A DNA stretch of 64,000 nt from Cyclobacteriaceae bacterium (GCA_020436165.1 JAGQYI010000047.1:62001-126000), one strand, 5' to 3'; positions 8,403-17,308 are shown, counted from the first letter of the stretch. Notes: generated by a model from the letters alone, not told the origin. Numbers and translations: made by a program.

Positions 8403-9190
8403 GGTTTTTCGGCAGCAAGAGCGTAGACAATAGGCAATTTTCCCCCTAAATGTTTGATCACGTATCTGCCTTTTTCTTTTTCCATGGTATGTTTAAAACA
8501 GTTATAGGGTGAATAATCATATTCTTCAAATGCTGTAATGTTTAATCTTTGAGAAAGCAATGCTCCTAATACTTCAGATAAGCTATGGTTCCATGTTATG
8601 GTAGTTAATTCAACAGGTGCTTCCGGGTTAGTATAGGTACCGGTTTCTGTTTCTATAATGGCCTCATCTTTAAAATAGCTGTATTTGATTTCTTCAAAAT
8701 CATTATCAAACATCCACACAACAGGATGAAATTCAACCATAATGAGTTTTCCACCCGGTTTAAGAAAGTGGTTGATCACCTTGGCCCATTGCTCCAGATC
8801 AGGTAGCCATCCTATCACTCCGTAGCTTGTAAAAACAATATCGAAACTCTTGTTCAAATGTTCAGGCAGATCATAGATGTCGCAGCAAATAAAATCTACA
8901 TTAACCCCTGCCTGTTTTGCAAGCCTGTTAGCCTGGGTAATTGCTTCATCGGAAATATCCGCTCCTGTTACTTGGGCACCCATACGAGCCATGGAAATAC
9001 TATCCTGGCCGAAGTGACATTGCAGGTGTAAAACCGATTTTCCTTTTAGATTTCCCATAAGGTCAATTTCAACGCTGTTCAGAGAGTTTCTTCCTTCAAG
9101 AAACCCTTTAACATCATAAAAATCTGAGGTTATATGGTGTTTGGTTCTTTCGTTCCAGGATTGCCTGTTTACTTTTTTATAGTCTTCCAT
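8399..9190 (-). CDS. Class I SAM-dependent methyltransferase
   Basis: A 263-residue cytoplasmic methyltransferase. Motif I is 'VLHLQCHFGQDS' near residues 53-64, where LQCHFG replaces the more usual DxGxG and is a known subfamily variant; motif II ends in GADIS; 'DIVFTSYGVIGWLPD' near 119 and 'LKPGGKLIMVEFHPV' near 148 follow. The substrate cannot be read from sequence; this subgroup contains small-molecule methyltransferases. It is monocistronic, convergent with nhaD and divergent from the hemolysin III gene. Confidence 0.85.
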   Translation of the reverse strand: MEDYKKVNRQSWNERTKHHITSDFYDVKGFLEGRNSLNSVEIDLMGNLKGKSVLHLQCHFGQDSISMARMGAQVTGADISDEAITQANRLAKQAGVNVDFICCDIYDLPEHLNKSFDIVFTSYGVIGWLPDLEQWAKVINHFLKPGGKLIMVEFHPVVWMFDNDFEEIKYSYFKDEAIIETETGTYTNPEAPVELTTITWNHSLSEVLGALLSQRLNITAFEEYDYSPYNCFKHTMEKEKGRYVIKHLGGKLPIVYALAAEKP

Positions 9191-9292
9191 AGCTATGTTT
9201 TAAGTTGTCTAAATTAAAAAATATACCAGCGATTTATGCTTTTTATCATAATGCTGTTTATGAATGTTCGTTAATCTTGCAAAAAATTTGCA

Positions 9293-9940
9293 ATGACTTC
9301 AAAACGAGTAAAACAAACAAGAAAAGAGGAGTGGCTTAATGCAATATCGCATGGAATTACAGCATTAAGTGCCATTGGAGGATTGGTTGTGCTAATTGTT
9401 TTTGGTGCACAAAGTAGTAAGGATTGGAGCTTATTTAGCGCCTTGTTTTACGGAGGTAGCCTGGTTGCATTGTATACATTTTCGTCCGTTTATCATGCCA
9501 TAACACATGAAAAAGCGAAACGAATATTTAATATTCTCGATCATTGTGGCATTTACTTATTAATTGCAGGAACGTATACTCCTGTGCTTTTAATATCGAT
9601 GGGAGGTACTATTGGTTGGGTTCTTTTCGGCATTCAGTGGGGAATGGCTCTGGTGGGAGTAATCCTTAAAATATTCTACACAGGCCGTTTTGGCATAATT
9701 TCAACTATAATGTATGCATTTATGGGTTGGATCATAGTGTTCAAAATAAATTTATTGTATTCCATTTTACCCGAGCCTGCTTTTTGGCTTTTGGTAGCAG
9801 GCGGTTTGACCTACACAATTGGGATTGCCTTTTATGTAATTGATACGAGAATTCGATATTCACATTTTATTTGGCACTTGTTTGTAATGGCAGGGAGCAT
9901 CCTGCATTATATTATGATGGTGATGTATGTGTTTAATTAG
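9293..9940 (+). CDS. Hemolysin III family membrane protein (PAQR fold)
   Basis: A seven-helix membrane protein of 215 residues in the TrhA/YqfA/hemolysin III family, relatives of eukaryotic adiponectin/progestin receptors. The conserved metal-site residues are visible: 'ISHGI' near the start, 'SSVYHAI' near 64, 'LDHCGIYLLIAGTYTP' near 83 and 'HFIWHLFVMAGSILHY' near the end. Family members are linked to membrane fluidity; true hemolysis is doubtful. It is monocistronic; a hairpin 12 bases past its stop serves mainly the opposite-strand cold-shock gene. Confidence 0.9.
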   Translation: MTSKRVKQTRKEEWLNAISHGITALSAIGGLVVLIVFGAQSSKDWSLFSALFYGGSLVALYTFSSVYHAITHEKAKRIFNILDHCGIYLLIAGTYTPVLLISMGGTIGWVLFGIQWGMALVGVILKIFYTGRFGIISTIMYAFMGWIIVFKINLLYSILPEPAFWLLVAGGLTYTIGIAFYVIDTRIRYSHFIWHLFVMAGSILHYIMMVMYVFN

Positions 9941-9952
9941 TGGAAAAAGAAA

Positions 9953-9979
9953 AAGCCCGCTATTTTGAATAGCGGGCTT
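9953..9979 (-). terminator. Rho-independent terminator of the cold-shock gene
   Basis: A perfect 12-base stem (AAGCCCGCTATT, loop TTG, AATAGCGGGCTT). Read on the minus strand it is followed by a T-rich tract (TTTTTCTTTTT), so it ends the csp transcript. The plus-strand hemolysin III gene also ends here but lacks a T tract after the hairpin. Confidence 0.85.
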
Positions 9980-10005
9980 CAACAGAAAAAGCTAATGAAT
10001 AAATA

Positions 10006-10197
10006 TTAAACTAGTTTTACATTTACTGCATTTAATCCTTTTTTACCTTCTTTCAATTCGAACTCAACAGCATCACCTTCTTTGACCTTATCGATCAAAC
10101 CTGATACGTGCACGAAGTGTTCTTTTTTTGATCCATCTTCAATAATAAATCCAAATCCTTTAGATTCATTGAAGAATTTTACTGTTCCATTTGACAT
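10006..10197 (-). CDS. Cold-shock domain protein (CspA family)
   Basis: A 63-residue single cold-shock domain that binds single-stranded RNA or DNA and melts RNA structure. RNP1 is KGFGFI (residues 13-18) and RNP2 is the HFVHVS segment near 27-32. The canonical RNP2 is FVHxS with an aromatic or histidine after VH; here valine takes that place. The gene has a perfect -7 box about 30 bases upstream, giving a short leader, unlike the long thermosensor leaders of enteric cspA, and its own strong terminator. Confidence 0.93.
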   Translation of the reverse strand: MSNGTVKFFNESKGFGFIIEDGSKKEHFVHVSGLIDKVKEGDAVEFELKEGKKGLNAVNVKLV

Positions 10198-10225
10198 TGT
10201 ACTAAAATAATAAATTAATAAAGGT

Positions 10226-10233
10226 CAAAGGTA
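10226..10233 (-). promoter_or_regulatory. -7 promoter element of the cold-shock gene
   Basis: On the minus strand this reads TACCTTTG, a perfect TAnnTTTG. The predicted start near 10219 gives a leader of about 20 bases. The -33 position has no clear TTTG. Confidence 0.5.
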
Positions 10234-10304
10234 ATGCTATTTATTAGTCTTAAGCTAATTTCCTCAGGTATCTGAAAAAAAATTATTTCCAAATTACTTC
10301 GGAA

Positions 10305-10889
10305 TTAAAAAGTATATCCAATATGTAAAGTGGCAAACATGGTAATGGGAGCAATGTCATAGGTGGAGTTGCCTAATGTATTTTCTCCTGACAGTTTTGC
10401 CGTATAGCCAACACCAGCCCATGGTTTTGCATACAGGTTTGAATTAAATAACTGAAAAGCATAGCCTCCATAGGCCATCAAAAGTGCGTTATTGAACTTA
10501 CTTTCGCCAGTTTCATTATCCTTTTCAATTGTGTATTGTTGAAGGCTTGTTTGCGCACCAAGAAACCATTTTTTGTTTGGTTTGTCAAAATGATATTCAC
10601 CAAAGAGACCATATCCCTGGCTAAGGCGCACATTCCACCCCAGATCTTTATTGTTCTCATTAAAGTTAACAATGGCAGAAGGCATGTTCATAGCATAGAT
10701 TCCCGCACCCAGAAGGACCTTCTCACTTGATTTTGGCTGAATGCGCACATGTGCTGAATAGCCACTAAATGCAAAAGTGACAGGATCAATCTCCAAGGAA
10801 ACCTTTGCTTTGTTTTGGGCATTTGCCCCAAAAGTTATTATCCCAGTAAGGGCAATAACAAGCACTAACATTTTAATAGTTGTTTTCAT
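10305..10889 (-). CDS. Small outer-membrane beta-barrel-like protein
   Basis: A 194-residue exported protein. I chose the second in-frame ATG (MKTTIKMLVLVIALTG) because it opens a standard signal peptide ending in FGANAQ. The mature part alternates hydrophobic and polar residues in strands and ends in an aromatic residue ('TLHIGYTF'), the outer-membrane sorting signature, so an eight-strand barrel is likely. Function unknown. It is the last gene of a minus-strand run with an Rrf2 regulator and a methyltransferase (60-base gap), so it may belong to that regulon. Confidence 0.68.
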   Translation of the reverse strand: MKTTIKMLVLVIALTGIITFGANAQNKAKVSLEIDPVTFAFSGYSAHVRIQPKSSEKVLLGAGIYAMNMPSAIVNFNENNKDLGWNVRLSQGYGLFGEYHFDKPNKKWFLGAQTSLQQYTIEKDNETGESKFNNALLMAYGGYAFQLFNSNLYAKPWAGVGYTAKLSGENTLGNSTYDIAPITMFATLHIGYTF

Positions 10890-10948
10890 TTTTGTAGAAT
10901 TTAAATTGTTAAACATAATATTTAGTATATTTATTAAAGTGAAAATTT

Positions 10949-11569
10949 TTATTCTATAATTTCGAGCTTAGCAAACCCGTTAAATACGATTCGGCTCTTA
11001 TAACTTAGGTTGTTTTGTTTGCAGAAGTCTATAAGTAATTTGCTTGTACTCCACTGAATTGCCCTCTTGCGGGTAGCCTGAAACCAGATGACAAAACTGA
11101 TTGTTTCAAATGGGCGAGAACCCTTTTTTGATCTTTGTGAATTTTCTTTTCCTGTTGGGGTAAGCACAATAAGCTTACCTTCTTTAGTTTTTACTCTTAA
11201 TGCTTCAGAAATCAGAAACAATGCATCTTCACTGCTCAGATTAAACAGCACATTACACAAACTTATGTATTCAAAGCTATTTTTTTTAAAAGGAAATTTC
11301 TCCCCAGGTTCTACTTTTTGCAGGGCCACCCCAAGGCTTCCAACTTTTAACATGGCTTCATCCAGCATATTTTGGTTCGTATCTATTCCGGTTGCGTGTA
11401 CTTCCTTTAACTTTCTCAACAGTCCAAGCAATTTGCCAGATCCGGTGCCAATATCCAGAACAGATGCCCCAAACGAAATTTCATCTAAAACAGGGGTGAG
11501 GAACTCCCTGTACCAATGGGTTTCCTGAACTTTTGAAAAGAAGTGACTAAATGATAAATATTTAAACAT
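10949..11569 (-). CDS. Class I SAM-dependent methyltransferase
   Basis: A 206-residue methyltransferase. Motif I is 'VLDIGTGSGKLLG' near residues 38-50 and motif II the acidic 'TGIDTNQNML' near 59; 'FEYISLCNVLFNLS' and 'KEGKLIVLTP' supply later motifs. The C-terminal part is shorter than in ubiquinone/menaquinone-type enzymes. Substrate unknown. It lies 33 bases downstream of the Rrf2 regulator gene and upstream of the barrel protein, consistent with a three-gene transcript. The 'FFSKVQETHWYREFL' N-terminus, with aromatic residues, may be a substrate lid. Confidence 0.8.
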   Translation of the reverse strand: MFKYLSFSHFFSKVQETHWYREFLTPVLDEISFGASVLDIGTGSGKLLGLLRKLKEVHATGIDTNQNMLDEAMLKVGSLGVALQKVEPGEKFPFKKNSFEYISLCNVLFNLSSEDALFLISEALRVKTKEGKLIVLTPTGKENSQRSKKGSRPFETISFVIWFQATRKRAIQWSTSKLLIDFCKQNNLSYKSRIVFNGFAKLEIIE

Positions 11570-11602
11570 AATATAAAGTTTATACAGTTATAAATAAAAA
11601 AA

Positions 11603-12031
11603 TTAGCTGTTCATTTCGCTTAGAATTTCGCCAATTGTTTTTTGGGAAAGGGAACGTTTCATCTGCGATTCTACTTCATCAAAAACTTTGCTCACTGATT
11701 TCTGAGCATTGTCGGGGCGTTTGCCCTGAGCCAGTATATTAAACGAGGTTTGGAACAAAGCCTTGCCCTTTTCAATTGAGTTAAAAATATCCAGCAAGGT
11801 AATTTTTGAGGGGTCTCTCGTGAGCATTACGCCTCCTTGTTTTCCTTCCTTGGTTTCAATAATGCCATCTGCGTTCAGGCTTTGCATAATTTTAACCAGC
11901 GTAGGTTTAGGAATGTTCAGTATTTCCGAAATCGAAGCAGTAGACAAATACTCGTATTGGCCTTGTCTCACCTTATCTGAAATAAAAATCACCACCAAAA
12001 TAGCCTTTGAATAAGAAAGTGAATAACTCAT
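11603..12031 (-). CDS. Rrf2 family transcriptional regulator without cysteines
   Basis: A 142-residue winged-helix regulator. The Rrf2 pattern is clear: 'ISEILNIPKPTLVKIMQSL' as helix-turn-helix (about 33-51), then the wing 'KEGKQGGVMLTRDPSKITLLDIFNSIE'. It has no cysteine anywhere, so it cannot hold the [2Fe-2S] cluster of IscR/NsrR; it must sense something else or respond through a partner. It heads a probable operon with a methyltransferase and an outer-membrane protein, and has its own promoter, so autoregulation is likely but not shown. Confidence 0.88.
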   Translation of the reverse strand: MSYSLSYSKAILVVIFISDKVRQGQYEYLSTASISEILNIPKPTLVKIMQSLNADGIIETKEGKQGGVMLTRDPSKITLLDIFNSIEKGKALFQTSFNILAQGKRPDNAQKSVSKVFDEVESQMKRSLSQKTIGEILSEMNS

Positions 12032-12057
12032 ACTATATATAATAAATATATTGTTTA

Positions 12058-12089
12058 CAAATATAAAAGCATTGATTTGAACTTTCCAA
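12058..12089 (-). promoter_or_regulatory. Probable promoter of the Rrf2 operon
   Basis: On the minus strand TATATTTG (12065-12058) is a perfect -7 box, with TTG (12089-12087) 21 bases upstream, slightly longer than the usual 19. The leader would be about 20 bases. Confidence 0.42.
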
Positions 12090-12129
12090 GTTTTGTGAAT
12101 CTTTTTTAATTTTATTGAAATAAATCTTA

Positions 12130-12516
12130 ATGATGAAAATTGACCCCATCATAGCAGTGAAAGATGTTGGAGACAGTGTGCAATGGTACCAGCAGATATT
12201 TGGATTTACTCGAACCCACGGAGGTAGCGATTTTGCTGTCTTGGAATGGGATAATGAAATTGTGCTTTGTCTCCATAAGTGGGGTGAGCATGACCATCCT
12301 ACTATGAAAGATCCAAATATTGCTACAGGTAATGGCCTTGTTTTGTACTTCAAGACTGATAGAATGGATGAAATTCGACAAAATATTAAGAGATCAGGCT
12401 ACCCGGTTGAAGAGGAAGTCCACCTAAACCCAAACTCAACAAAAAAGGAGTTTTCGCTAAGAGACCCGGACGGATACTATTTACTCGTTACAGAATTTCA
12501 TAAGTATGAAGGATAG
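12130..12516 (+). CDS. Glyoxalase / VOC superfamily protein
   Basis: A 128-residue single-repeat member of the vicinal-oxygen-chelate fold (glyoxalase I, bleomycin and fosfomycin resistance proteins). Seen: opening 'IIAVKDVGDSVQWYQQIFGF' with its typical 'xxWYxxxxGF' helix, and the closing 'FSLRDPDGYYLLVTE', where the terminal glutamate would be a metal ligand. Two adjacent ATG codons (12130, 12133) could start it. Function cannot be narrowed further. It is divergent from the Rrf2 gene and ends 9 bases before the convergent DUF6048-like gene. Confidence 0.85.
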   Translation: MMKIDPIIAVKDVGDSVQWYQQIFGFTRTHGGSDFAVLEWDNEIVLCLHKWGEHDHPTMKDPNIATGNGLVLYFKTDRMDEIRQNIKRSGYPVEEEVHLNPNSTKKEFSLRDPDGYYLLVTEFHKYEG

Positions 12517-12525
12517 AAAAACTCT

Positions 12526-13230
12526 TTAAAGTTCTATTCTATAAGCTACAAAAAGATTAGCGGCTGGCACCACATTATTAAATGTACGCCCATAGCCAGG
12601 AATGGCATACACATCAAAATTCTCTGGTCTGGGACGGTTAATTAAAAACCGTAACCTAAACTTTGCTCCAACATATAGGTGGGCTAACGGCCCCTGTTCT
12701 CTATTTGCTACCACCTTTTCGGTGGTAATAACAAACTCAGCCCATTGGGCATTAAAATTTTGACGAGCAAAGCTTTCGCTTAGTGATGGCCAGATTTCGC
12801 TTGGTATGTCCACCTGTCCTTCGTCTTTGAAAGTAGAAGACGCGTACATACCTCCAAATGAAAGAAAGGTTTTGGTTGCGATTTCAAACTGGTAATCAAG
12901 CCCGGCACGGTAATAATCTCCTGTTGAAATGTACTTTCCATTTTCAATGGCATTTTTTGGCTCTAACTCACCGTGCCCGTAGTCAGCATTGATTCTTATA
13001 TGATTGAAAACAACAACACTTAAATTAAATTCATACTTGGTATCCCAATGTATGGCCGTTGTGGCGAGTTTTCCGTAATCAAGGGCCGGTATAATGGTAA
13101 GAGGTTGTTTTGTTTTTTGCAATATTGTACTATCAGTCTTTAGCTCAACCTGTAGACTATCCTGTGCCTGTCCAGCTACAACAGTAAATACTAAAAACGA
13201 ACTAACGATATATTTGATAAACAGCTTCAT
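12526..13230 (-). CDS. Envelope beta-barrel-like protein, probably DUF6048
   Basis: A 234-residue exported protein with signal peptide ending in VAGQAQ; the earlier in-frame codon at 13239 is GTG, so I place the start at the ATG MKLFIKYIVS. The mature part has strand-like alternation typical of outer-membrane barrels and a C-terminal aromatic/hydrophobic end (LFVAYRIEL). The length and the pairing with a small upstream cysteine-rich lipoprotein recall the DUF6452-DUF6048 pair seen next to each other in Bacteroidota. The upstream gene runs 29 bases into it, so the two are coupled. Function unknown. Confidence 0.68.
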   Translation of the reverse strand: MKLFIKYIVSSFLVFTVVAGQAQDSLQVELKTDSTILQKTKQPLTIIPALDYGKLATTAIHWDTKYEFNLSVVVFNHIRINADYGHGELEPKNAIENGKYISTGDYYRAGLDYQFEIATKTFLSFGGMYASSTFKDEGQVDIPSEIWPSLSESFARQNFNAQWAEFVITTEKVVANREQGPLAHLYVGAKFRLRFLINRPRPENFDVYAIPGYGRTFNNVVPAANLFVAYRIEL

Positions 13231-13666
13231 TACTTTCACACGTTAGAGAATCAGCACACACTAAATTGGTTTTAATAAAATTGCTAATTACTTCATTAAT
13301 TGTACATTCAACTTCTATTGTATTGTCCGGTTGCTTCACATACGTCCGGGTATAGGATACGGATAGCTCATTTGTAAGATAGGTATTCAAATCCGCAGTA
13401 TCTCGATAGGTGAGGGTAAAGTCGGAGAAATCATCATTCATGTTTAAAGGTAATTGGTATGTGTGTACCGTATCCTGATAATTTTCATAGTTGCCTGCCC
13501 ATGTATGATTAATAGAATCAAGTACTACCGCATTGGCAGAACTATCAGAAGCATGATAGAACCGGATTCTCATGTAGGGCTCACTGGCGAAAGGTCCGCA
13601 ATCGGTACAATCTGAACAACTCACAAAAAAAATGAGTACAAAAAAGAATAACGCCAGCTTTTGCAT
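13202..13666 (-). CDS. Small lipoprotein, probably DUF6452
   Basis: A 154-residue lipoprotein: signal 'LALFFFVLIFFVSC' with the lipidated cysteine at residue 17, directly followed by 'SDCTDCGPF', a cysteine-rich start typical of DUF6452 proteins. The rest is beta-rich ('MRIRFYHAS' onward). It overlaps the barrel-like gene by 29 bases, implying coupled expression and perhaps a complex of a lipoprotein and an outer-membrane barrel. Two further cysteines near the C-terminus (VCADSLTC) could form disulfides. Family assignment is from memory of pattern and context. Confidence 0.65.
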   Translation of the reverse strand: MQKLALFFFVLIFFVSCSDCTDCGPFASEPYMRIRFYHASDSSANAVVLDSINHTWAGNYENYQDTVHTYQLPLNMNDDFSDFTLTYRDTADLNTYLTNELSVSYTRTYVKQPDNTIEVECTINEVISNFIKTNLVCADSLTCESNEAVYQIYR

Positions 13667-13714
13667 ACTTCAAAAATGATATAAAAACTGAAGAATATGT
13701 GCACAAATCATGCC

Positions 13715-16228
13715 TTAAACAGGATCCACGTTAAAAATAATCTGGACTCCTTTCAGCTCTTTAGAAGCGAGTACATGCTGAGCGCATTTCCATATTTCTA
13801 ATTTTACCTGGTTCAGATGTACAGTGTTTCTGTCGACTTTTATAAGAATGTCCTGAAGGTATTTGTTCCTTATTTTTCCGATTACCGGCTGGATGGGCCT
13901 GTAAACCTTTTCATTAGTTATATGTTTTTTCAAAAGATCGGTTAGTTGGTAGGCAGCATCAAAGGCAAGCCGTGCCTCTTTATGGCGGATGGTAAGTTTT
14001 ATTAGACGAACAAAGGGCGGATAATAAAATTTTTGTCGTTCTTCAATTTCTTCCTCATAAAAAGCCTTGTAATCATGTTTTATGATGTGACGCAACAAAG
14101 GAAGCTCAGGGTTATACGACTGAATAATAACCAGGCCCTGCTCTTCTCTTCTGCCTGCACGGCCCGCTACTTGCGTAGCTAATTGAAACGTTCGCTCTGT
14201 AGAGCGAAAATCAGGAAAATGAATCATTCGGTCAATATCGAAAATACCTACGAGGCTAACATGGTCAAAATCCAAACCTTTGGCCACCATTTGAGTGCCC
14301 ACCAGCAGGTCTATTCGTTTGTTGGAAAAATCATCAATAAGTTTTTCAAACGTATGTTTACCCTTGGTTGTATCCTGATCCATTCGGGCAACCTTGTTTT
14401 CGGGTAAAAGCAATTTCAGACTTTCTTCAAGCTGTTCGGTTCCATAATTAATGGTATTAATTTCGGTTGATCCACAAGCTTCGCAGGTTGGTGGCATGGC
14501 TTCTGCATAGCCACAGTAATGACATCTGAGCTCATTTTTGTACATGTGGTAGGTAAGGCTAACATCGCAATTTGGGCAATGAGGTGTCCAACCACACACA
14601 CCACAGCTAAGGTAGGGGGCATATCCTCTCCGGTTCTGAAAAATAATTACCTGCTTGTCTTTGGAAAGGGCAGAACCTATGGCTTCAAACAATTGACTGG
14701 TAATGTGACCTTTTATGGTTTTCTTCTTTTTTTCGTGAGCAATGTCAGCAATTTCTATTTTTGGCAAAATAGCATCACCGTATCGCTTATTAAGCTCAAC
14801 AAAACCATATTTTCCTTGCTGTGCATGATAGTATGACTCTATCGAAGGAGTAGCAGAGCCTAATAGAACCCGCGAATGGTGAAGACTGGCAAGCATGAGG
14901 GCAGCATCTCTGGCATGGTACCGTGGTGACGGATCCATTTGCTTATAGCTGGGTTCGTGCTCCTCGTCAATAATAATTAATCCCAGATTGTTAAAGGGTA
15001 AAAAAAGTGAGGAACGTACTCCAATAACAAATGGGTATTTTCCCGTTTGTACTCCTTGCCAAACTTCCACACGTTCATTGTCCGAAAACCGGGAATGGTA
15101 TACGCCTACGAGATCACCAAGTATTTTTTTAAGCCGAACCACCAATTGGGTAGTAAGGGCAATTTCAGGTACCAGAAAAAGAACCTGTTGTCCGTTATTC
15201 AGCACTTGCTGGATCAGTTCAATATAAATCTCCGTTTTTCCGCTACCGGTAATACCATGCAAAAGGGCAATTGGTTTTTGCTCGAAAGAAGCCAGCAATT
15301 GATCGACTATTTCCTTTTGCTCTCCGGAAAGAGGATGCGCCTCTTCAGTATTAAGGTTCTGTTCAAAGCGGGATTCAATTCGTTGGTAACTTTCAATAAT
15401 GTTATTCGATTCCAGCGTTTTTATTGACGATGGAGAACAACCTGAAAGGATAAGAGCTTCCTTCTTTATTCCTTTTTCATTAAGCGATGGATTTTCCAGT
15501 ACTGGCAAATGCCTTAAATAGGAAAGGAGTACTTCCTCTTGTTTAGATTTTTTGCTCAGTCGCTCAAACACACTTTGCAATTCATTCTCTGTGAGCAGGC
15601 CTGGATTTAGCCGGACATAGGTTATTGTTTTTGGAGAAAATCGCTCTTTGATCTTATCGAACATCAAAATAGCTTCTTTTTCCAGCAACGATTTCACCAG
15701 TTTGCTAATGTTCTTTTTTCCAACCAAGTGAGGAATCTCCTGAAATGGTATATGTTCATGCGCTGCCAGATAATCGATAACGATCTCCTCGTCAGAGGCG
15801 AGCAATTCATCCTTTGCATAGACAGGGTTAAGCTGAACCAGTGATTCTGAACTTACTTTCAATCCGGACGGCATGGCAACATTAAGCACGTCACCCGGGT
15901 TTGCCATATAATAAGCACCTATCCAATCGAGGAATTTAAGCATGATGGAATTGAAGGCCGGTGTTGCTTCTAATATATCGAGCACATATCTGGCTTCATA
16001 TTCTTTTGGCGGATTCTGATGAATATGCTTGATAACACCCGTCAGCACATTGCGTTGACCGAAGGGAACAATTACCCGTTGCCCTTCTGTAATCAGTTTA
16101 TTGAACTCATTCGGCACCCGGTATGTGAACAATTTTGGAACAGGGACGGGAAGTATAATATCCACAAACAAAGTGACACGTTCATCTCCATCGAAGAGCA
16201 TACTTTGCAGTGAATCAATTTTTGCCAT
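13715..16228 (-). CDS. priA: Primosomal protein N' (PriA helicase)
   Basis: Replication-restart helicase that reloads the replisome at stalled forks. The 837-residue protein has the 3'-DNA-binding N-terminus ('LPVPVPKLFTYRVP'), Walker A GITGSGKT near residue 330, DEEH near 420, and the paired zinc module with eight cysteines in CxxC pairs near residues 530-580 ('CGVCGW', 'CPNCD', 'CHYCG', 'CEACG'). Helicase motifs V/VI follow (GTQMVAKG, QVAGRAGR). It is slightly longer than the E. coli enzyme, as is common in this phylum. It follows the GSCFA gene by 46 bases on the same strand. Confidence 0.96.
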   Translation of the reverse strand: MAKIDSLQSMLFDGDERVTLFVDIILPVPVPKLFTYRVPNEFNKLITEGQRVIVPFGQRNVLTGVIKHIHQNPPKEYEARYVLDILEATPAFNSIMLKFLDWIGAYYMANPGDVLNVAMPSGLKVSSESLVQLNPVYAKDELLASDEEIVIDYLAAHEHIPFQEIPHLVGKKNISKLVKSLLEKEAILMFDKIKERFSPKTITYVRLNPGLLTENELQSVFERLSKKSKQEEVLLSYLRHLPVLENPSLNEKGIKKEALILSGCSPSSIKTLESNNIIESYQRIESRFEQNLNTEEAHPLSGEQKEIVDQLLASFEQKPIALLHGITGSGKTEIYIELIQQVLNNGQQVLFLVPEIALTTQLVVRLKKILGDLVGVYHSRFSDNERVEVWQGVQTGKYPFVIGVRSSLFLPFNNLGLIIIDEEHEPSYKQMDPSPRYHARDAALMLASLHHSRVLLGSATPSIESYYHAQQGKYGFVELNKRYGDAILPKIEIADIAHEKKKKTIKGHITSQLFEAIGSALSKDKQVIIFQNRRGYAPYLSCGVCGWTPHCPNCDVSLTYHMYKNELRCHYCGYAEAMPPTCEACGSTEINTINYGTEQLEESLKLLLPENKVARMDQDTTKGKHTFEKLIDDFSNKRIDLLVGTQMVAKGLDFDHVSLVGIFDIDRMIHFPDFRSTERTFQLATQVAGRAGRREEQGLVIIQSYNPELPLLRHIIKHDYKAFYEEEIEERQKFYYPPFVRLIKLTIRHKEARLAFDAAYQLTDLLKKHITNEKVYRPIQPVIGKIRNKYLQDILIKVDRNTVHLNQVKLEIWKCAQHVLASKELKGVQIIFNVDPV

Positions 16229-16274
16229 GTGCCAAAGCTAATGTGAATTTAGGATATGGCCTTACGACAAATAT

Positions 16275-17252
16275 TCAAACAATTAATTGTCTTGTGAGCG
16301 CCTCCAGTTCTTCTTTTGTATCTACTTTGGGGCTTATTTTTTTTAGTAGCTCGATCGTGCTTTTTACAAATCTTTGATGGCTTTGCGAAAAAGGGTCAAA
16401 AGGTTTGTGCTGCAGTGCTTTTTTAATGGCTTCCCATTGATCTAAAAAGTTAAGCGCTTCTTTACTAAAATATGATTGCGTAAAGTGATCCCAAACATAA
16501 TCTATTGCTTGTTCGGTTGGGTGGAGCATGTCAGTTTTATAAAACCTGTAATCACGCAGATCGTCCAATACAAGCTCATAAGAAGGGTAGTAGTGCACGT
16601 GGTTGTATGTACTGTTTAGATAATGGCTTAGTATCAAAAGATGGGATTTACTTAAATTATTTAGTGGCAGTGTATCTTTTACATGGCGAACAGGACTAAC
16701 AGTAACAATAATTTGTAGTTCAGGGTTAAACTTTCTGAGCTTCTTAATCAGATCGTCATATAGAGGTTCGGTGCTTTGGTGTGTTAGCAACGATTTTTCA
16801 AATTCCTTTTGCGGTATTTTGTGGCAGTTGGCAACTTGCAGCTTTCGGGATATGTGGGTGTAAATCCAGGAAGTTCCAAAGGTAATAATTAGCCATTTAG
16901 TATTTCTAAGTGCTTTTGACAATTGGCTTAATTGTCCATCAATTATTCCTTCTACCTCTTCTTTCGTCTTTCCATTTGTATCTGAATGTGTTTCTAGATT
17001 GACTACAGCCTCGTTTATGGAACAGTAGCTGTTTTCTGTAGGCCTTGATCCATCTAGTGCATACATAAGAACGCGGGCAATAGAAGCAGGATCAAAAAGA
17101 ATGCCCACTGGATTATTTAAAGAGCTGAACTTGTTCTCCTTTAAATTTTGATCTATAGAATTGGCAAAGCAGGAGCCAATGGTAACAAACGAGTCGCCCA
17201 AGTTAACCTGAATTTTGCTTGAGGAAGGAGAAAGAACAGTCCTAAAGTCCAT
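16275..17252 (-). CDS. GSCFA domain protein (SGNH-like hydrolase fold)
   Basis: A 325-residue protein whose family is named after the motif GSCFA, here at residues 27-31, equivalent to the catalytic serine block of GDSL/SGNH hydrolases. Further family features are 'FGTSWIY' near 126, 'VSPVRH' near 184 and 'DMLHPTEQA' near 239, the last giving the Asp and His of the triad. No signal peptide, so it is probably cytoplasmic. Substrates of the family are not established; esterase or sugar-modifying activity is plausible. It lies between rplI's terminator and priA. Confidence 0.85.
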   Translation of the reverse strand: MDFRTVLSPSSSKIQVNLGDSFVTIGSCFANSIDQNLKENKFSSLNNPVGILFDPASIARVLMYALDGSRPTENSYCSINEAVVNLETHSDTNGKTKEEVEGIIDGQLSQLSKALRNTKWLIITFGTSWIYTHISRKLQVANCHKIPQKEFEKSLLTHQSTEPLYDDLIKKLRKFNPELQIIVTVSPVRHVKDTLPLNNLSKSHLLILSHYLNSTYNHVHYYPSYELVLDDLRDYRFYKTDMLHPTEQAIDYVWDHFTQSYFSKEALNFLDQWEAIKKALQHKPFDPFSQSHQRFVKSTIELLKKISPKVDTKEELEALTRQLIV

Positions 17253-17308
17253 AGATGTAAAAATAAAGCCTTAACAAATGATTTCAACTATTTGTAAAAG
17301 CCCTTAAA

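Noticed and set aside
9293..9940. Hemolysin/toxin
   Set aside because: The family name is historical; the sequence is a seven-helix membrane protein with PAQR metal-site residues.
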